From NCBI RefSeq assembly GCF_016834455.1, contig NZ_CP069213.1, forward strand, positions 3,077,501 through 3,141,500: DNA of 64,000 nucleotides, in the 5' to 3' direction. Each line of letters starts with the position of its first letter. Within the stretch, counting starts at the first letter, position 1. The notes beneath the pieces are model-generated. The model did not search any database. It was given only the letters and a program-made list of their open reading frames with translations, and had not been told where the DNA came from. Made by a program: the position numbers and the translations under genes. This stretch comes from Shewanella litorisediminis (GTDB lineage: Bacteria; Pseudomonadota; Gammaproteobacteria; Enterobacterales; Shewanellaceae). Positions 8,403-17,004 of the stretch are shown piece by piece.

Positions 8403-9977
8403 TTACCCCACTGTTTTCATCAATCTGGCTGCCTGCATAAAGCGGACACACACCCGATTGCGGCCTTCGGATTTGGCCAGATACAGCTGCTTATCCGCCA
8501 TGACCAACATATCCTGCCAGGAAGTATCGGCAAACTGGGGATCATAGTGCTCAAAGAGCACACCTCCGACACTGATAGTAATATAGCCAAACTGGCCGGA
8601 TGGATGGGTAATGGCAAGCTCTCTAACCCTGTGCAGCATCCGCTCGGCCAGGCGCTCCATTTGCAGGGTATCGTCTCCATGAACCACCACGCAAAACTCT
8701 TCACCACCAAAACGCGTCACCAGCTCTCCCCTGCGCCGACATTCAATCAGCAACGTCTGGGCCACCGAGAGCAGCGCCTTATCGCCCGCGGTGTGGCCTT
8801 GACTGTCGTTATATTGCTTAAACTCATCCACATCCACCATCAGAAAACCCAGGGCTCCCTTGCCATCCAACCATTCCTGATGGGCCCTCGAGGCAAACGC
8901 CTCCAAGCCCCGGCGATTGGCAATGCCGGTAAGAGGGTCTTTGAAGGATAAAGACTCCAGATAGTTTTGATGCCGCTCCAACATGTCAGCCAACTGGTTA
9001 AATGAGCCAGTTAGCCTGTGCAGCTCATCGATAAAAAAGGATTGGTTTATTTTTGTAAGTCGGCCCCGGGTTGTCATTTTCACCAGCACCCGATTGATAT
9101 TGCCAAGGGGCGTCAAAACAAACAGCGAAAGCGGCACCGATCCCAGGAGTAACACCACCATAAAGGTGGCAAAAATCACAATGGATTCACGGGAAATAAA
9201 TGAGGGGACATCACTCTTGTGATGCTGCACTGTCATGACCATAGCGGGCGCGCCAAACACATCCTTCACCAACCACTGATGGCTTTGGGCCACATCATCG
9301 ATATAGACGGGCTCTTCGAGTATGGGCAAGCGTCCATGAAGCCGGGGATTGGCAAGAGACAGGCTGGACTCAACCAGGGTCAATTCCTTGAGCATATCCG
9401 TAAGGGAGACATTAATCAGTCGAACCACCATAAAACTGCCCAGAACGTTACCATGGCCATTACTTGGCAACACATTGCTGTTACTGAAAAACATTACCTT
9501 ACTGCCGTAACGGATAATCCCCCGACGTGTGCTGGCAGACTCGGCACTCACGGCCTTGGCATCGGGCAATACGGGCCCAATCCATACAGCCTGTGACTCA
9601 AGACTGTCCGGCAGCAGTCCTGGAACCGCCTGATATCGCCACACCAGCTTTCCGTTGGTATCAAACAAAAAAGCCCCGTCCATGCCTGCGGCAACAAAGG
9701 CATCGTCATAGAGATTTGACTCGATAAAGTCCGGATCCGGGGATTGGATAAAGCCCACCATGTCGTCCCAAACGCCGTAATCATGGCTGAAAGTAGACAG
9801 GGGTTGACTGAAGAAATTCATGCCCGCTTTAAGGGCCTTTACCTCCATCAACTGCTGATCCCGCACCTCATTCATCAGTCCCGGGCGAATGAAAAGGCCG
9901 TGGATCAGAAACGATGTCACAAAGGCGGCCAATGTAACCAAGGTGCCGAGCAACATATTGAAATGATTGAGCCGCAT
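8403..9977 (-). CDS. CHASE4-like sensor diguanylate cyclase (GGDEF)
   Basis: Membrane enzyme that would make cyclic di-GMP from two GTP. From ATG 9977 (524 residues) it has TM1 (about 7-30), a periplasmic domain with the CHASE4 signature HDYGVWDDMVGF, TM2, a HAMP-like linker, and a C-terminal GGDEF domain with active-site motif GGEEF near residue 422. The inhibitory I-site position reads RRGE instead of RxxD, so product inhibition may be lost or weak. An upstream in-frame start at 10082 would place 35 residues across the terminator of the preceding chemoreceptor, so the internal ATG is preferred. No EAL domain follows, so a phosphodiesterase role is unlikely. Confidence 0.9.
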   Translation of the reverse strand: MRLNHFNMLLGTLVTLAAFVTSFLIHGLFIRPGLMNEVRDQQLMEVKALKAGMNFFSQPLSTFSHDYGVWDDMVGFIQSPDPDFIESNLYDDAFVAAGMDGAFLFDTNGKLVWRYQAVPGLLPDSLESQAVWIGPVLPDAKAVSAESASTRRGIIRYGSKVMFFSNSNVLPSNGHGNVLGSFMVVRLINVSLTDMLKELTLVESSLSLANPRLHGRLPILEEPVYIDDVAQSHQWLVKDVFGAPAMVMTVQHHKSDVPSFISRESIVIFATFMVVLLLGSVPLSLFVLTPLGNINRVLVKMTTRGRLTKINQSFFIDELHRLTGSFNQLADMLERHQNYLESLSFKDPLTGIANRRGLEAFASRAHQEWLDGKGALGFLMVDVDEFKQYNDSQGHTAGDKALLSVAQTLLIECRRRGELVTRFGGEEFCVVVHGDDTLQMERLAERMLHRVRELAITHPSGQFGYITISVGGVLFEHYDPQFADTSWQDMLVMADKQLYLAKSEGRNRVCVRFMQAARLMKTVG

Positions 9978-10036
9978 ACAAATATCCCCGGATGAAGCTT
10001 CATTTAAGCTTAGCCCCGCGGCAGGGATTTGCCCGT

Positions 10037-10062
10037 AAAAAAAGCCGCCTTTCGGCGGCTTT
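10037..10062 (-). terminator. Terminator of the HBM-type chemoreceptor gene
   Basis: Stem AAAGCCGCC / GGCGGCTTT (10041-10062) with a 4-base loop. On the minus strand it ends in a run of Ts. It lies between the chemoreceptor stop and the cyclase start and so helps to decide the cyclase start. Confidence 0.85.
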
Positions 10063-10078
10063 ATGATGGATATTTTAC

Positions 10079-11944
10079 TCAACTCACCCGGAACTGACTT
10101 ACTGCCCGCTGTAAATACTCTGCCCGCTCCCGCAAATCGTCGGAAGCTCTGGCGTTCGCCATAGCCGCCTGGGAAGACTCTTCGGCAATATCCCTGATGA
10201 CCACCACGTTTTTGTTGACCTCGGCAGCCACGGAGCTTTGTTCTTCGATGGCCGCGGCTATCTGGGTGCTCATATCCATAATGTTGGTCACATCCTGGTT
10301 TATCTGCGCCAACATGGTACCGGCACTGGCGGCCTGCTCTGCGCTCTCGCCGCCCTGGCGCTGACTGGCTTCCATCAGCTGGACAATGGAGCGGGTTCGC
10401 GATTGCAACGTTTGGATGATACCGGCAATTTCTTCTGTCGATTCCTGGGTACGCATGGCCAGTGAGCGAACCTCATCGGCCACCACGGCAAAGCCCCGGC
10501 CCTGCTCACCTGCACGGGCGGCTTCAATGGCAGCGTTCAGCGCCAGCAGGTTGGTTTGCTCAGCGATACCCCGGATAACATCCAACACGCTGCCGATAGT
10601 GCCACTGTCACGCTCAAGCTCTGCAACCACAGAGGCCGAGTTGTTGAGTTGTTGCGCCAGCGACTGAATTTTTTCGATGGTTTGCTCAACGCTCTGCTGC
10701 CCCACCTGAGCATTGGAGTGTGTGTGGTTGGCACGTTCGGCGGCCAATTCAGTATTTTTGGCAATCTCATCGATGGTCGCACCCATTTCGGTAATGGCGG
10801 TAGCCACCATGTCGGTTTCATTCAGCTGCCTGAGCACCCCATCGGATGCCTGGGTGGCGTTCGCCGACAGCTCCCTGCAGGACTCATTCATCACCGCCAC
10901 GGCATCATTCACTTGCTGAATAAGTGCACGGAAACTTTCAACCATTTCATTAAAATGCAGGCCAATCTCGGCGATTTCGTCCTCACCCGCCGTATCACAG
11001 CGCAGGGTCAGGTTTTTATCCTTGCCGACGTGTGAAATCACCTGATTGATATTGTTGATGGGGGTAATGATGGCGCGGATGATAAAAATGGTCACGATAG
11101 CCACCAGAACGGCGATAACGGCAAACAGGGTGGTTGCCATGGCAACACTGTCACTCTCTTCATCATGAATTTCATGAAGCGCCAGCTCCCGCAACTCCTG
11201 AGTCGCCTGCTCAGCCTGGTCAATTACTGCTCTGAGTGCCCCCATCTTGCCGTCTTCTTTCCCTAAGCCAAACTCCTTCTCTTTGTTAACGAAGGCCTCG
11301 AAATTATTCTGATAATCCTTCATCAGACGGCGAATTTCACTGACTACATCAGCGCTCAAATCGGACATACTGAGGGTGCTGTCAAAGCTGCTCAGCGTTT
11401 GCTGAAACTTATCCAGATAACTGGCGTCACGGCGCAGCATAAAGTCTTTTTCATGGCGTCTGAGCTGTAACATTTGTACTGCCAGCTCCGGCTTATTGTG
11501 TTCCTTCAGTAAGGTTTCCACATTGTGTACGGCCCCTCTGAGCTGACCATACAAGCCAGACTTGGGTGTCAAACCGATTTGCTGCTGAAGCGTTACCACC
11601 TCGGAAAACAGCGTCAGATATTGTCCTAACAAGCTTTCAAACCGATTCAAAGGTGCCAGCGGCATGTCATATTCTTCAAAGGTTTGGCTGATGGTACCCA
11701 GCTTGGTTTTCAGCTCTGTTGCGTGCTGGGCATGCCCTTGCACATATGCCATATCACTGCGGGTTAAAAAGTCTTTCTCATCCTTGCGAAGCTCGAGCAT
11801 ATCCCTTTCCAGCTCAACAACCGTTTGAGCGGCCAACGCCAGCTCAACCTGAGTTTTGCCGGAATACAGCTGCAGACCGAACATGGCCACAAGGGCACCT
11901 ATCGACAGCGCTGCGCTCAGCATTAATTTTTGACGAATGAGCAT
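10079..11944 (-). CDS. Methyl-accepting chemotaxis protein with a large helical (HBM-like) sensor
   Basis: Inner-membrane chemoreceptor of 621 residues. TM1 (about 8-27) is followed by a roughly 240-residue, mainly helical periplasmic region with two similar [14 protein letters not shown] / [14 protein letters not shown] segments. Such paired segments are characteristic of the helical bimodular (HBM) sensor known from Pseudomonas McpS, which binds organic acids. TM2 (about 275-298), HAMP and a full signalling hairpin with the conserved tip follow. No C-terminal pentapeptide is seen. It is the upstream neighbour of the diguanylate cyclase but is separated from it by a terminator. HBM assignment is by motif recognition only, and the ligand is unknown. 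Confidence 0.94.
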   Translation of the reverse strand: MLIRQKLMLSAALSIGALVAMFGLQLYSGKTQVELALAAQTVVELERDMLELRKDEKDFLTRSDMAYVQGHAQHATELKTKLGTISQTFEEYDMPLAPLNRFESLLGQYLTLFSEVVTLQQQIGLTPKSGLYGQLRGAVHNVETLLKEHNKPELAVQMLQLRRHEKDFMLRRDASYLDKFQQTLSSFDSTLSMSDLSADVVSEIRRLMKDYQNNFEAFVNKEKEFGLGKEDGKMGALRAVIDQAEQATQELRELALHEIHDEESDSVAMATTLFAVIAVLVAIVTIFIIRAIITPINNINQVISHVGKDKNLTLRCDTAGEDEIAEIGLHFNEMVESFRALIQQVNDAVAVMNESCRELSANATQASDGVLRQLNETDMVATAITEMGATIDEIAKNTELAAERANHTHSNAQVGQQSVEQTIEKIQSLAQQLNNSASVVAELERDSGTIGSVLDVIRGIAEQTNLLALNAAIEAARAGEQGRGFAVVADEVRSLAMRTQESTEEIAGIIQTLQSRTRSIVQLMEASQRQGGESAEQAASAGTMLAQINQDVTNIMDMSTQIAAAIEEQSSVAAEVNKNVVVIRDIAEESSQAAMANARASDDLRERAEYLQRAVSQFRVS

Positions 11945-12154
11945 ATTACTTTCCCCATGTAGCGATCTTTATTAACTGTAGCCCCCTGGCGTCGATTTGG
12001 TAATAACAGCCTTGGGAGCACAAAAGAATCACACGTAGATTATTCTTCTTGTTGAAGGCATCCTTATGAGTATCGGCTGCAAATGCTAAAAACTCCATGA
12101 GTTTTAATCACTTTTTGATTTATTCACTCACGTCATAAGGTCCGGATCAGACGA

Positions 12155-12184
12155 TTTACTTCCCACCACAAACTTGCATACAAT
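12155..12184 (+). promoter_or_regulatory. Candidate sigma-70 promoter for the ornithine cyclodeaminase-family gene
   Basis: TTTACT (12155-12160), 18 bases, TACAAT (12179-12184), about 30 bases before the start codon. Match is moderate. Confidence 0.4.
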
Positions 12185-12214
12185 ATTCAAGTATTTCTTT
12201 CTATCTGAGTCACT

Positions 12215-13168
12215 ATGCAAATCATCAATGCAAAGCAAGTGCAACAAAAGTTGACGTTCCCAACCCTTGTCGAAGCCTTAAAGCAACAACTGTGCCACCC
12301 ATACAGCATGCCCCGGCGCCGGGTCTACGCCCTGTCGGAGGCAGCAGAAGACCAGGATGCTTTTGCCCTGTTACCCGCCTGGGATGATGAAAGCATTGCG
12401 GTAAAAGCCTTCACCTATTTACCTGACAATCCGGTTAAAAACCCGGGATATGAGAGCCTGTATTCGCAGATACTGCTATTTGACAGACAAACAGGCGTAC
12501 CTCAGGCACTGATAGATGGAACCAGCGTCACCTACTGGCGCACGGCGGCGATTTCTGCGCTGGCAACAAGCTTCCTGGCACGTGAGAAAAGCAGCCGTCT
12601 GTTACTGTGCGCCACCGGCAATCTGGCATCCTACATGGCACTGGCACATGCCAGTGTCCGGCCAATCACGGCAATCAGGGTGTGGGGAAGAAATCCGCAA
12701 AAAGTTGCGGCTACTATTAGCGCTATTAAGGCGCAGCGCGCCGACATTGAGGTAACAGCCGCAGATGCGCTGCAAGTGGATGTGCCCTGGGCCGATATTA
12801 TCAGCTGCGCCACCGGCTCCCCTACGCCGCTGTTCCCCGGAGAATGGGTCTCGCCGGGCACCCACACCGACTTTGTCGGCAATCATCATAAAGACTGCCG
12901 CGAATGTGATACCTACCTTGTCACCACCGCCCAAGTTTATGTCGATTCGAGGCTCAATGTATTCAATGAAGCCGGTGAGCTCTTGATACCGGTGGCCGAA
13001 GGTCTGTTCTCGCTGGATGAAGTGAAAGCCGAGCTCGCTGAACTTTGTCAGGGAAAAGCCGGGGGGCGCTTGAACGACAACGACATCACCCTGTTCAAAA
13101 GCGTTGGCTCGGCATTGGCCGACCTCGCCGGCGCCCGGCTGGTTTTCAAGGCAATGCAGGAACAATAA
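12215..13168 (+). CDS. Ornithine cyclodeaminase / mu-crystallin family protein
   Basis: Cytosolic NAD(P)-dependent enzyme of the OCD/mu-crystallin family (317 residues, usual length). Family members deaminate and cyclise ornithine to proline, reduce cyclic ketimines, or act as alanine or opine-type dehydrogenases. The N-terminal segment carries the substrate-binding pattern SMPRRRVYAL, followed by a Rossmann fold near LLLCATGNLASYMALAHA and the motif GSPTPLFPGEWVSPGTHTDFVGN. Transcribed alone. The glycine-rich loop is ATGNLA rather than the usual GAGxQA, so the exact reaction should not be assumed. Confidence 0.85.
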   Translation: MQIINAKQVQQKLTFPTLVEALKQQLCHPYSMPRRRVYALSEAAEDQDAFALLPAWDDESIAVKAFTYLPDNPVKNPGYESLYSQILLFDRQTGVPQALIDGTSVTYWRTAAISALATSFLAREKSSRLLLCATGNLASYMALAHASVRPITAIRVWGRNPQKVAATISAIKAQRADIEVTAADALQVDVPWADIISCATGSPTPLFPGEWVSPGTHTDFVGNHHKDCRECDTYLVTTAQVYVDSRLNVFNEAGELLIPVAEGLFSLDEVKAELAELCQGKAGGRLNDNDITLFKSVGSALADLAGARLVFKAMQEQ

Positions 13169-13250
13169 TTTACAGGGGAGGCAAAAAAAGTTGCATCCCC
13201 ACTAAACCTTTCTATCTTGGGCATCTGTCTTATTAAGCAAACAAGGACCG

Positions 13251-13814
13251 ATGGAACCCAAGGTGCTCCCAATACCACAGCAAGCTGAGCAGCAAGCGCC
13301 AGAACCGAACGATGCCAGTTTGGCGCAGCAAGCGGCCCAGGGCGATAAACGCGCCTTCGAAGCACTGTACCTGCGCCACCATAAACGGATTTATGCCTTG
13401 GCACTGCGTCTTGGCGGTGAACCGAGTCTTGCCGATGAGATATTGCAGGAAAGCTTTGTTCGGATGTGGCACAAGCTGCCGCAGTTTCGTGGCGAGAGCC
13501 AATTTGGCACCTGGTTTTATTCGCTGGCCCTTAATCAGGCGCTGACAACCCTCAAGAAGCATCGAAGCTTTTGGGCGCGCATGGTGCCCGACTGGCAAAT
13601 ACAGCAAGCCCCTGAGCACGCGCAGCATGATGACGGCCTCTTGCTTGACCGCTTGATTGTCAGGCTTCCGGAGCGCGCACGCCTGGTGTTTGTGCTCTTT
13701 GCCGTTGAAGGCTTTTCCCATGAAGAAGTGGCCAGCCTGCTTGGCATATCCACCGGCACCAGCAAGGCCCACTACCACAGGGCAAGGGAATTGATGAAGG
13801 AGATGCTGTCATGA
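13251..13814 (+). CDS. ECF-type RNA polymerase sigma factor
   Basis: Extracytoplasmic-function sigma factor of 187 residues. Region 2 (about 30-95) contains the core-binding and -10 recognition helices (DEILQESFVRMWHKLPQFRG, FGTWFYSLALNQ). Region 4 (about 125-180) has an HTH with SHEEVASLLGISTGTSKAHYHRARELM. ATG 13251 is preceded by AAGGA at close spacing. It overlaps the next gene by four bases (ATGA), which indicates translational coupling with the likely anti-sigma factor. Target promoters are unknown; it probably controls its own operon. Confidence 0.95.
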   Translation: MEPKVLPIPQQAEQQAPEPNDASLAQQAAQGDKRAFEALYLRHHKRIYALALRLGGEPSLADEILQESFVRMWHKLPQFRGESQFGTWFYSLALNQALTTLKKHRSFWARMVPDWQIQQAPEHAQHDDGLLLDRLIVRLPERARLVFVLFAVEGFSHEEVASLLGISTGTSKAHYHRARELMKEMLS

Positions 13815-14326
13815 AAAACACAGCCGACAAAGAGCTCGACGCGCTCATTGCCAATACCCCAAAAGAGCTGACGCCACCACAACACAACTGGACTGCCATT
13901 GCAGCCAGACTGGATAGGCCGCAGCCCACAGCCATTTCCTCCAGGGCTCGCGGTTTTTTACCCCTGGCTCTGGCGGCAGGCTTGTTGCTGGTATTGGTCC
14001 CTCTGCTCCCCCAAACCACATCACCAGAGAGAGATGATAGCCTGCTGCCACTCATTGAAAGCATTGAGCTTTCCCATAACCAGGAAGTAGCGTCGTTATC
14101 CTCGTCCGCCAGCAGCGGCTGGCAGCGGGTGGGATATCAGGAGCCGGTGGAGGCCGGTCTGAAAGAACTGCGGGAAGCCGCACGGCTCATCCTGGATTCT
14201 CTTAAGGCCAATCCACACGATAAACAACTTTGGCAGCTCTGGCTCTGGGTCCAGCGCCGCGAAATTGAACTGTTAACCCAGGGACAAAGGCTGCCAGTCG
14301 GCGCCACACAAGGAGACAACCTATGA
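13811..14326 (+). CDS. Single-pass membrane protein, likely anti-sigma factor of the ECF sigma
   Basis: A 171-residue protein with a cytosolic N-terminus of about 45 residues, one membrane segment (about 47-66, FLPLALAAGLLLVLVPLL) and a periplasmic C-terminal part. Position, four-base overlaps on both sides and topology fit an anti-sigma factor that holds the upstream ECF protein at the membrane. No ZAS-type HxxxCxxC zinc motif is present, so it would belong to a non-zinc class. I do not recognise a named family, and function is inferred from context. Confidence 0.7.
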   Translation: MKNTADKELDALIANTPKELTPPQHNWTAIAARLDRPQPTAISSRARGFLPLALAAGLLLVLVPLLPQTTSPERDDSLLPLIESIELSHNQEVASLSSSASSGWQRVGYQEPVEAGLKELREAARLILDSLKANPHDKQLWQLWLWVQRREIELLTQGQRLPVGATQGDNL

Positions 14327-15252
14327 AGACACTGCACTCACTGTCGCTGCTGTGCCTGCTAGCAAGCCCGCTGTTTGCCGCCGAACAAATTGACCAAAGC
14401 CTGGATGTCGGCGCTCGGGTGGTATTGGATCTCAGGGTCCAGCGTGGCCAGGTAGAAATCAGCCCATGGGATCAAAATAAAATTCAGGTTCAGGGTACGC
14501 TGGATGAACTCAGCGAAGGCCTGATTTTCGAAAATCAGGGCGGCCGGATCCTGCTGGAAGACAAGATGCCCAAAAGCTATCAAGGAAAGAAGAATAAGGG
14601 CTCAGACCTCGTTATCAAGGTGCCCGCCAAACTCACATTGCATGCTGAAAGTGTTTCGGCAGATTATCGGGTGAAGGGACTGGAAGGCGACCTGGGATTT
14701 GGCACAGTGTCGGGTGACATCAAGGCCAGCAGCCTTGGTGGCAAGGTCAGCTTCAATACGGTTTCCGGTGAAGTGGATGCCACACAGCTTGCCGGCAACA
14801 TAAAAATTGAGACTGTGTCAGGGGCCGTCAAAGACAACAGCTCCACCAGCGATGAGGCCAGCTACAAGTCTGTCAGCGGGAGTATTCAGCTGAATAATGA
14901 GGCACAGACGGTTCGCATCGAGCAGGTATCAGGGGATACCGAAGCGACGCTGCCAAGCGCCCGTGGCGTACAATATAACGCCGTGAGCGGTGACGCCGAG
15001 CTTACGCTTAAGGGCGATGTAAAGTTGTCGGGAGAATCGGTCAGCGGTGACTTGTCAGTCAAGCTCCTTGGCGATGCCGATGTCCGCGTGGCCATTAACG
15101 GTGGTCCGGGCGGTAAAATTCATAATGGCCTGACCAATGAAGCGCCCAAAAAGCCGAAGTACGGCCCGGGAAGCAACCTGGATATGGTACTTGGCAATGG
15201 CAAGGGGGTGATTGAACTCTCCACCCTCAGCGGCACATTATCCGTGGAATAA
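14323..15252 (+). CDS. Secreted DUF4097-type beta-helix protein
   Basis: A 309-residue exported protein. It has a signal peptide (MKTLHSLSLLCLLASPLFAA) and then repeats of the pattern VSGD/VSGE spaced about 20 residues (for example FGTVSGDIKASS, FNTVSGEVDATQ, IETVSGAVKD). This is the hallmark of the DUF4097/DUF4098 putative adhesin fold, a short right-handed beta-helix. It overlaps the anti-sigma candidate by four bases and is the last gene of the sigma operon. Such proteins often accompany ECF sigma/anti-sigma pairs; their task is unknown. Confidence 0.85.
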   Translation: MKTLHSLSLLCLLASPLFAAEQIDQSLDVGARVVLDLRVQRGQVEISPWDQNKIQVQGTLDELSEGLIFENQGGRILLEDKMPKSYQGKKNKGSDLVIKVPAKLTLHAESVSADYRVKGLEGDLGFGTVSGDIKASSLGGKVSFNTVSGEVDATQLAGNIKIETVSGAVKDNSSTSDEASYKSVSGSIQLNNEAQTVRIEQVSGDTEATLPSARGVQYNAVSGDAELTLKGDVKLSGESVSGDLSVKLLGDADVRVAINGGPGGKIHNGLTNEAPKKPKYGPGSNLDMVLGNGKGVIELSTLSGTLSVE

Positions 15253-15403
15253 TAGGTAACGCTCATGGATGAGCGAAGCCTCAAAACCGGCCAATAAGGG
15301 CCATAACTGAGGTTAGTCACCGCTTTACATGACATATCGTCTTGATAAGGCGTAGCGGTCAATGAGAAGAAGGTCAGAGCTAAGCTAGTAGAGCTAATAA
15401 AAT

Positions 15404-16330
15404 CTATGAAATTTCGCCTACGGTTAATTGGGCAACCCTTTGTTTCAAAAAATCCACAAAATTTTGAAAAATATGATTTTGTGGCTTTTCCTTTAGAAAC
15501 ACTATGCTAAAACGCGCATATAGTTCTGGCATTAATGTAGGGGTCAAACGCACCAAGCTGCCTTGTTCAAGTTCACTTCGTACTGCTATGTCGGGAGTCA
15601 TCGCCACTAAGTCAGTAGTCAGGACCGCCTCTCTAATAGAATGAAACTGCCCAAATCTTACTAAACCGGAAAAATCATCTCTATGCTTCTTAAAAAGATC
15701 TTCGAACTCTTCGGCCACTCTGGTAGGTAGTCTTCGAGGGATCGCCAGCGGGTAATCCCTCAGTGTGGTCAAAAACAATCTGTTCAATCCGGTGAGGGGA
15801 TGGCCTGCACGGCAACAAAAAATAACGGGAAATTCGGGTAAATCTATCAAGTCCACCATCTGACTCTTATCCAAATCAGTCAGTCTTGATTCTGCTATGA
15901 AAAAATCTATTTCACGATTCAGTAACTGCTCATAGAGTCTATCCCACCCTGCAACCTGTAAGTCGATAGTCAGATCGGGATAGTGCGCCAAAAAATCCCC
16001 TAGGATAGGTCCCACCAAACTGTGTGAAGGTATCGGACTTGCACCTATAGCCATTTCTTTGGAGTCGATGCCTTTAAAAGCCCCCAAATCATGCTCGAGT
16101 TTCTCACACTCATTCAAAATACGCTGACTGTGACTCAGTACCATGGTGCCAAAGTCAGTGATTACGACTTCTTTCGCTGTACGGGTGAAGACAGCCCCAC
16201 CCACTAACGCTTCAAACTTTTTGATACTTTTGGATAAACTCGGCTGGGTTATGTTCAGTTTTCCGGCTGCGCGATGAAAACTCTTGGTTTCAGCCAATAC
16301 GACAAAATGCTTTAAATGACGTAACTCCAT
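15404..16330 (-). CDS. LysR-family transcriptional regulator
   Basis: DNA-binding regulator of 308 residues. The N-terminal winged HTH (1-60: MELRHLKHFVVLAETKSFHR, LNITQPSLSKSIKKFEALVG) is followed by a periplasmic-binding-protein-like effector domain (about 90-295). It points away from the large subtilisin-like protease gene, with 674 non-coding bases between them. Divergence suggests, but does not prove, that it controls the protease. Base composition is more AT-rich than the genes on either side. The effector is unknown. Confidence 0.93.
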   Translation of the reverse strand: MELRHLKHFVVLAETKSFHRAAGKLNITQPSLSKSIKKFEALVGGAVFTRTAKEVVITDFGTMVLSHSQRILNECEKLEHDLGAFKGIDSKEMAIGASPIPSHSLVGPILGDFLAHYPDLTIDLQVAGWDRLYEQLLNREIDFFIAESRLTDLDKSQMVDLIDLPEFPVIFCCRAGHPLTGLNRLFLTTLRDYPLAIPRRLPTRVAEEFEDLFKKHRDDFSGLVRFGQFHSIREAVLTTDLVAMTPDIAVRSELEQGSLVRLTPTLMPELYARFSIVFLKEKPQNHIFQNFVDFLKQRVAQLTVGEIS

Positions 16331-17004
16331 ATAAACTCTCTCAATTGACCGCGCCCCTAAAAAACACTATCAAGCCATTAACAAATATTTCCCCCATTAA
16401 CATCGAACAGCAATTTGCAGAGTAGCGCCGAGTTGCTTGCTGAACTCTCAGCTTGGTTTAAGGCTATATCTGCCGCACTACGTTTTGCGAAGACCAAATA
16501 CTATTCGCTCAAAACCGCTATGCATCTTCAGCGGCTAACTCACCCTATGCCCGCAGGGCACTTATTGAACCTTGCTTGGATGTCTGCCCCAAAAGCAGTT
16601 GTGTTAGATTTTTCGCCTTCGCGATCTTTATTGATTGCTGATGCGTTGACCGTCTCATCAATGACATGCCCCCCGAATTTGCCGCGTCAATCTTACCGCA
16701 ATCACAAACATCAAATTGTTACAAGTTGCATCAAAATAAACACAAAAAACCAAACAGGCAGCAACCATTTAGAAGCAAAAATATCAATCACCTTGCAAAA
16801 ATCCCGATCAAGATGCTGTTTTACAATACGAAAATTCTCAAATTGCTTTTATAGCGGACAAAAAACAGTCTCCATCAGATGCCCGTCAGGCATCAGATCA
16901 TTCCTATTGGCTATTGGATGGCAAAGCATCCGAACGGATAAAAAGGGAAGGATCAGTAAACTCATATTGACTGAGCAAACAAAAAAATAGGGAAGAAACT
17001 AATA
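16331..17004. other. AT-rich 674-base non-coding stretch between lysR and the protease
   Basis: Holds no convincing gene. A 191-codon open frame on the plus strand lacks family resemblance, a ribosome site and normal codon use. Visible structure is several small hairpins: CCGCT/AGCGG near 16520, TGCCC-GCA-GGGCA near 16550, and GATGCC-CGTCA-GGCATC at 16878-16894. It probably contains the divergent promoters. Composition suggests imported or decayed DNA. Confidence 0.5.

Noticed and set aside
15260..15275. Inverted repeat CGCTCAT-GG-ATGAGCG as a terminator for the sigma operon
   Set aside because: Two-base loop and no T run; termination there is not supported.
16415..16990. 191-codon open frame on the plus strand upstream of the protease
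   Set aside because: No ribosome site, no recognisable domain, skewed residues and interruption by hairpins; more likely non-coding DNA.
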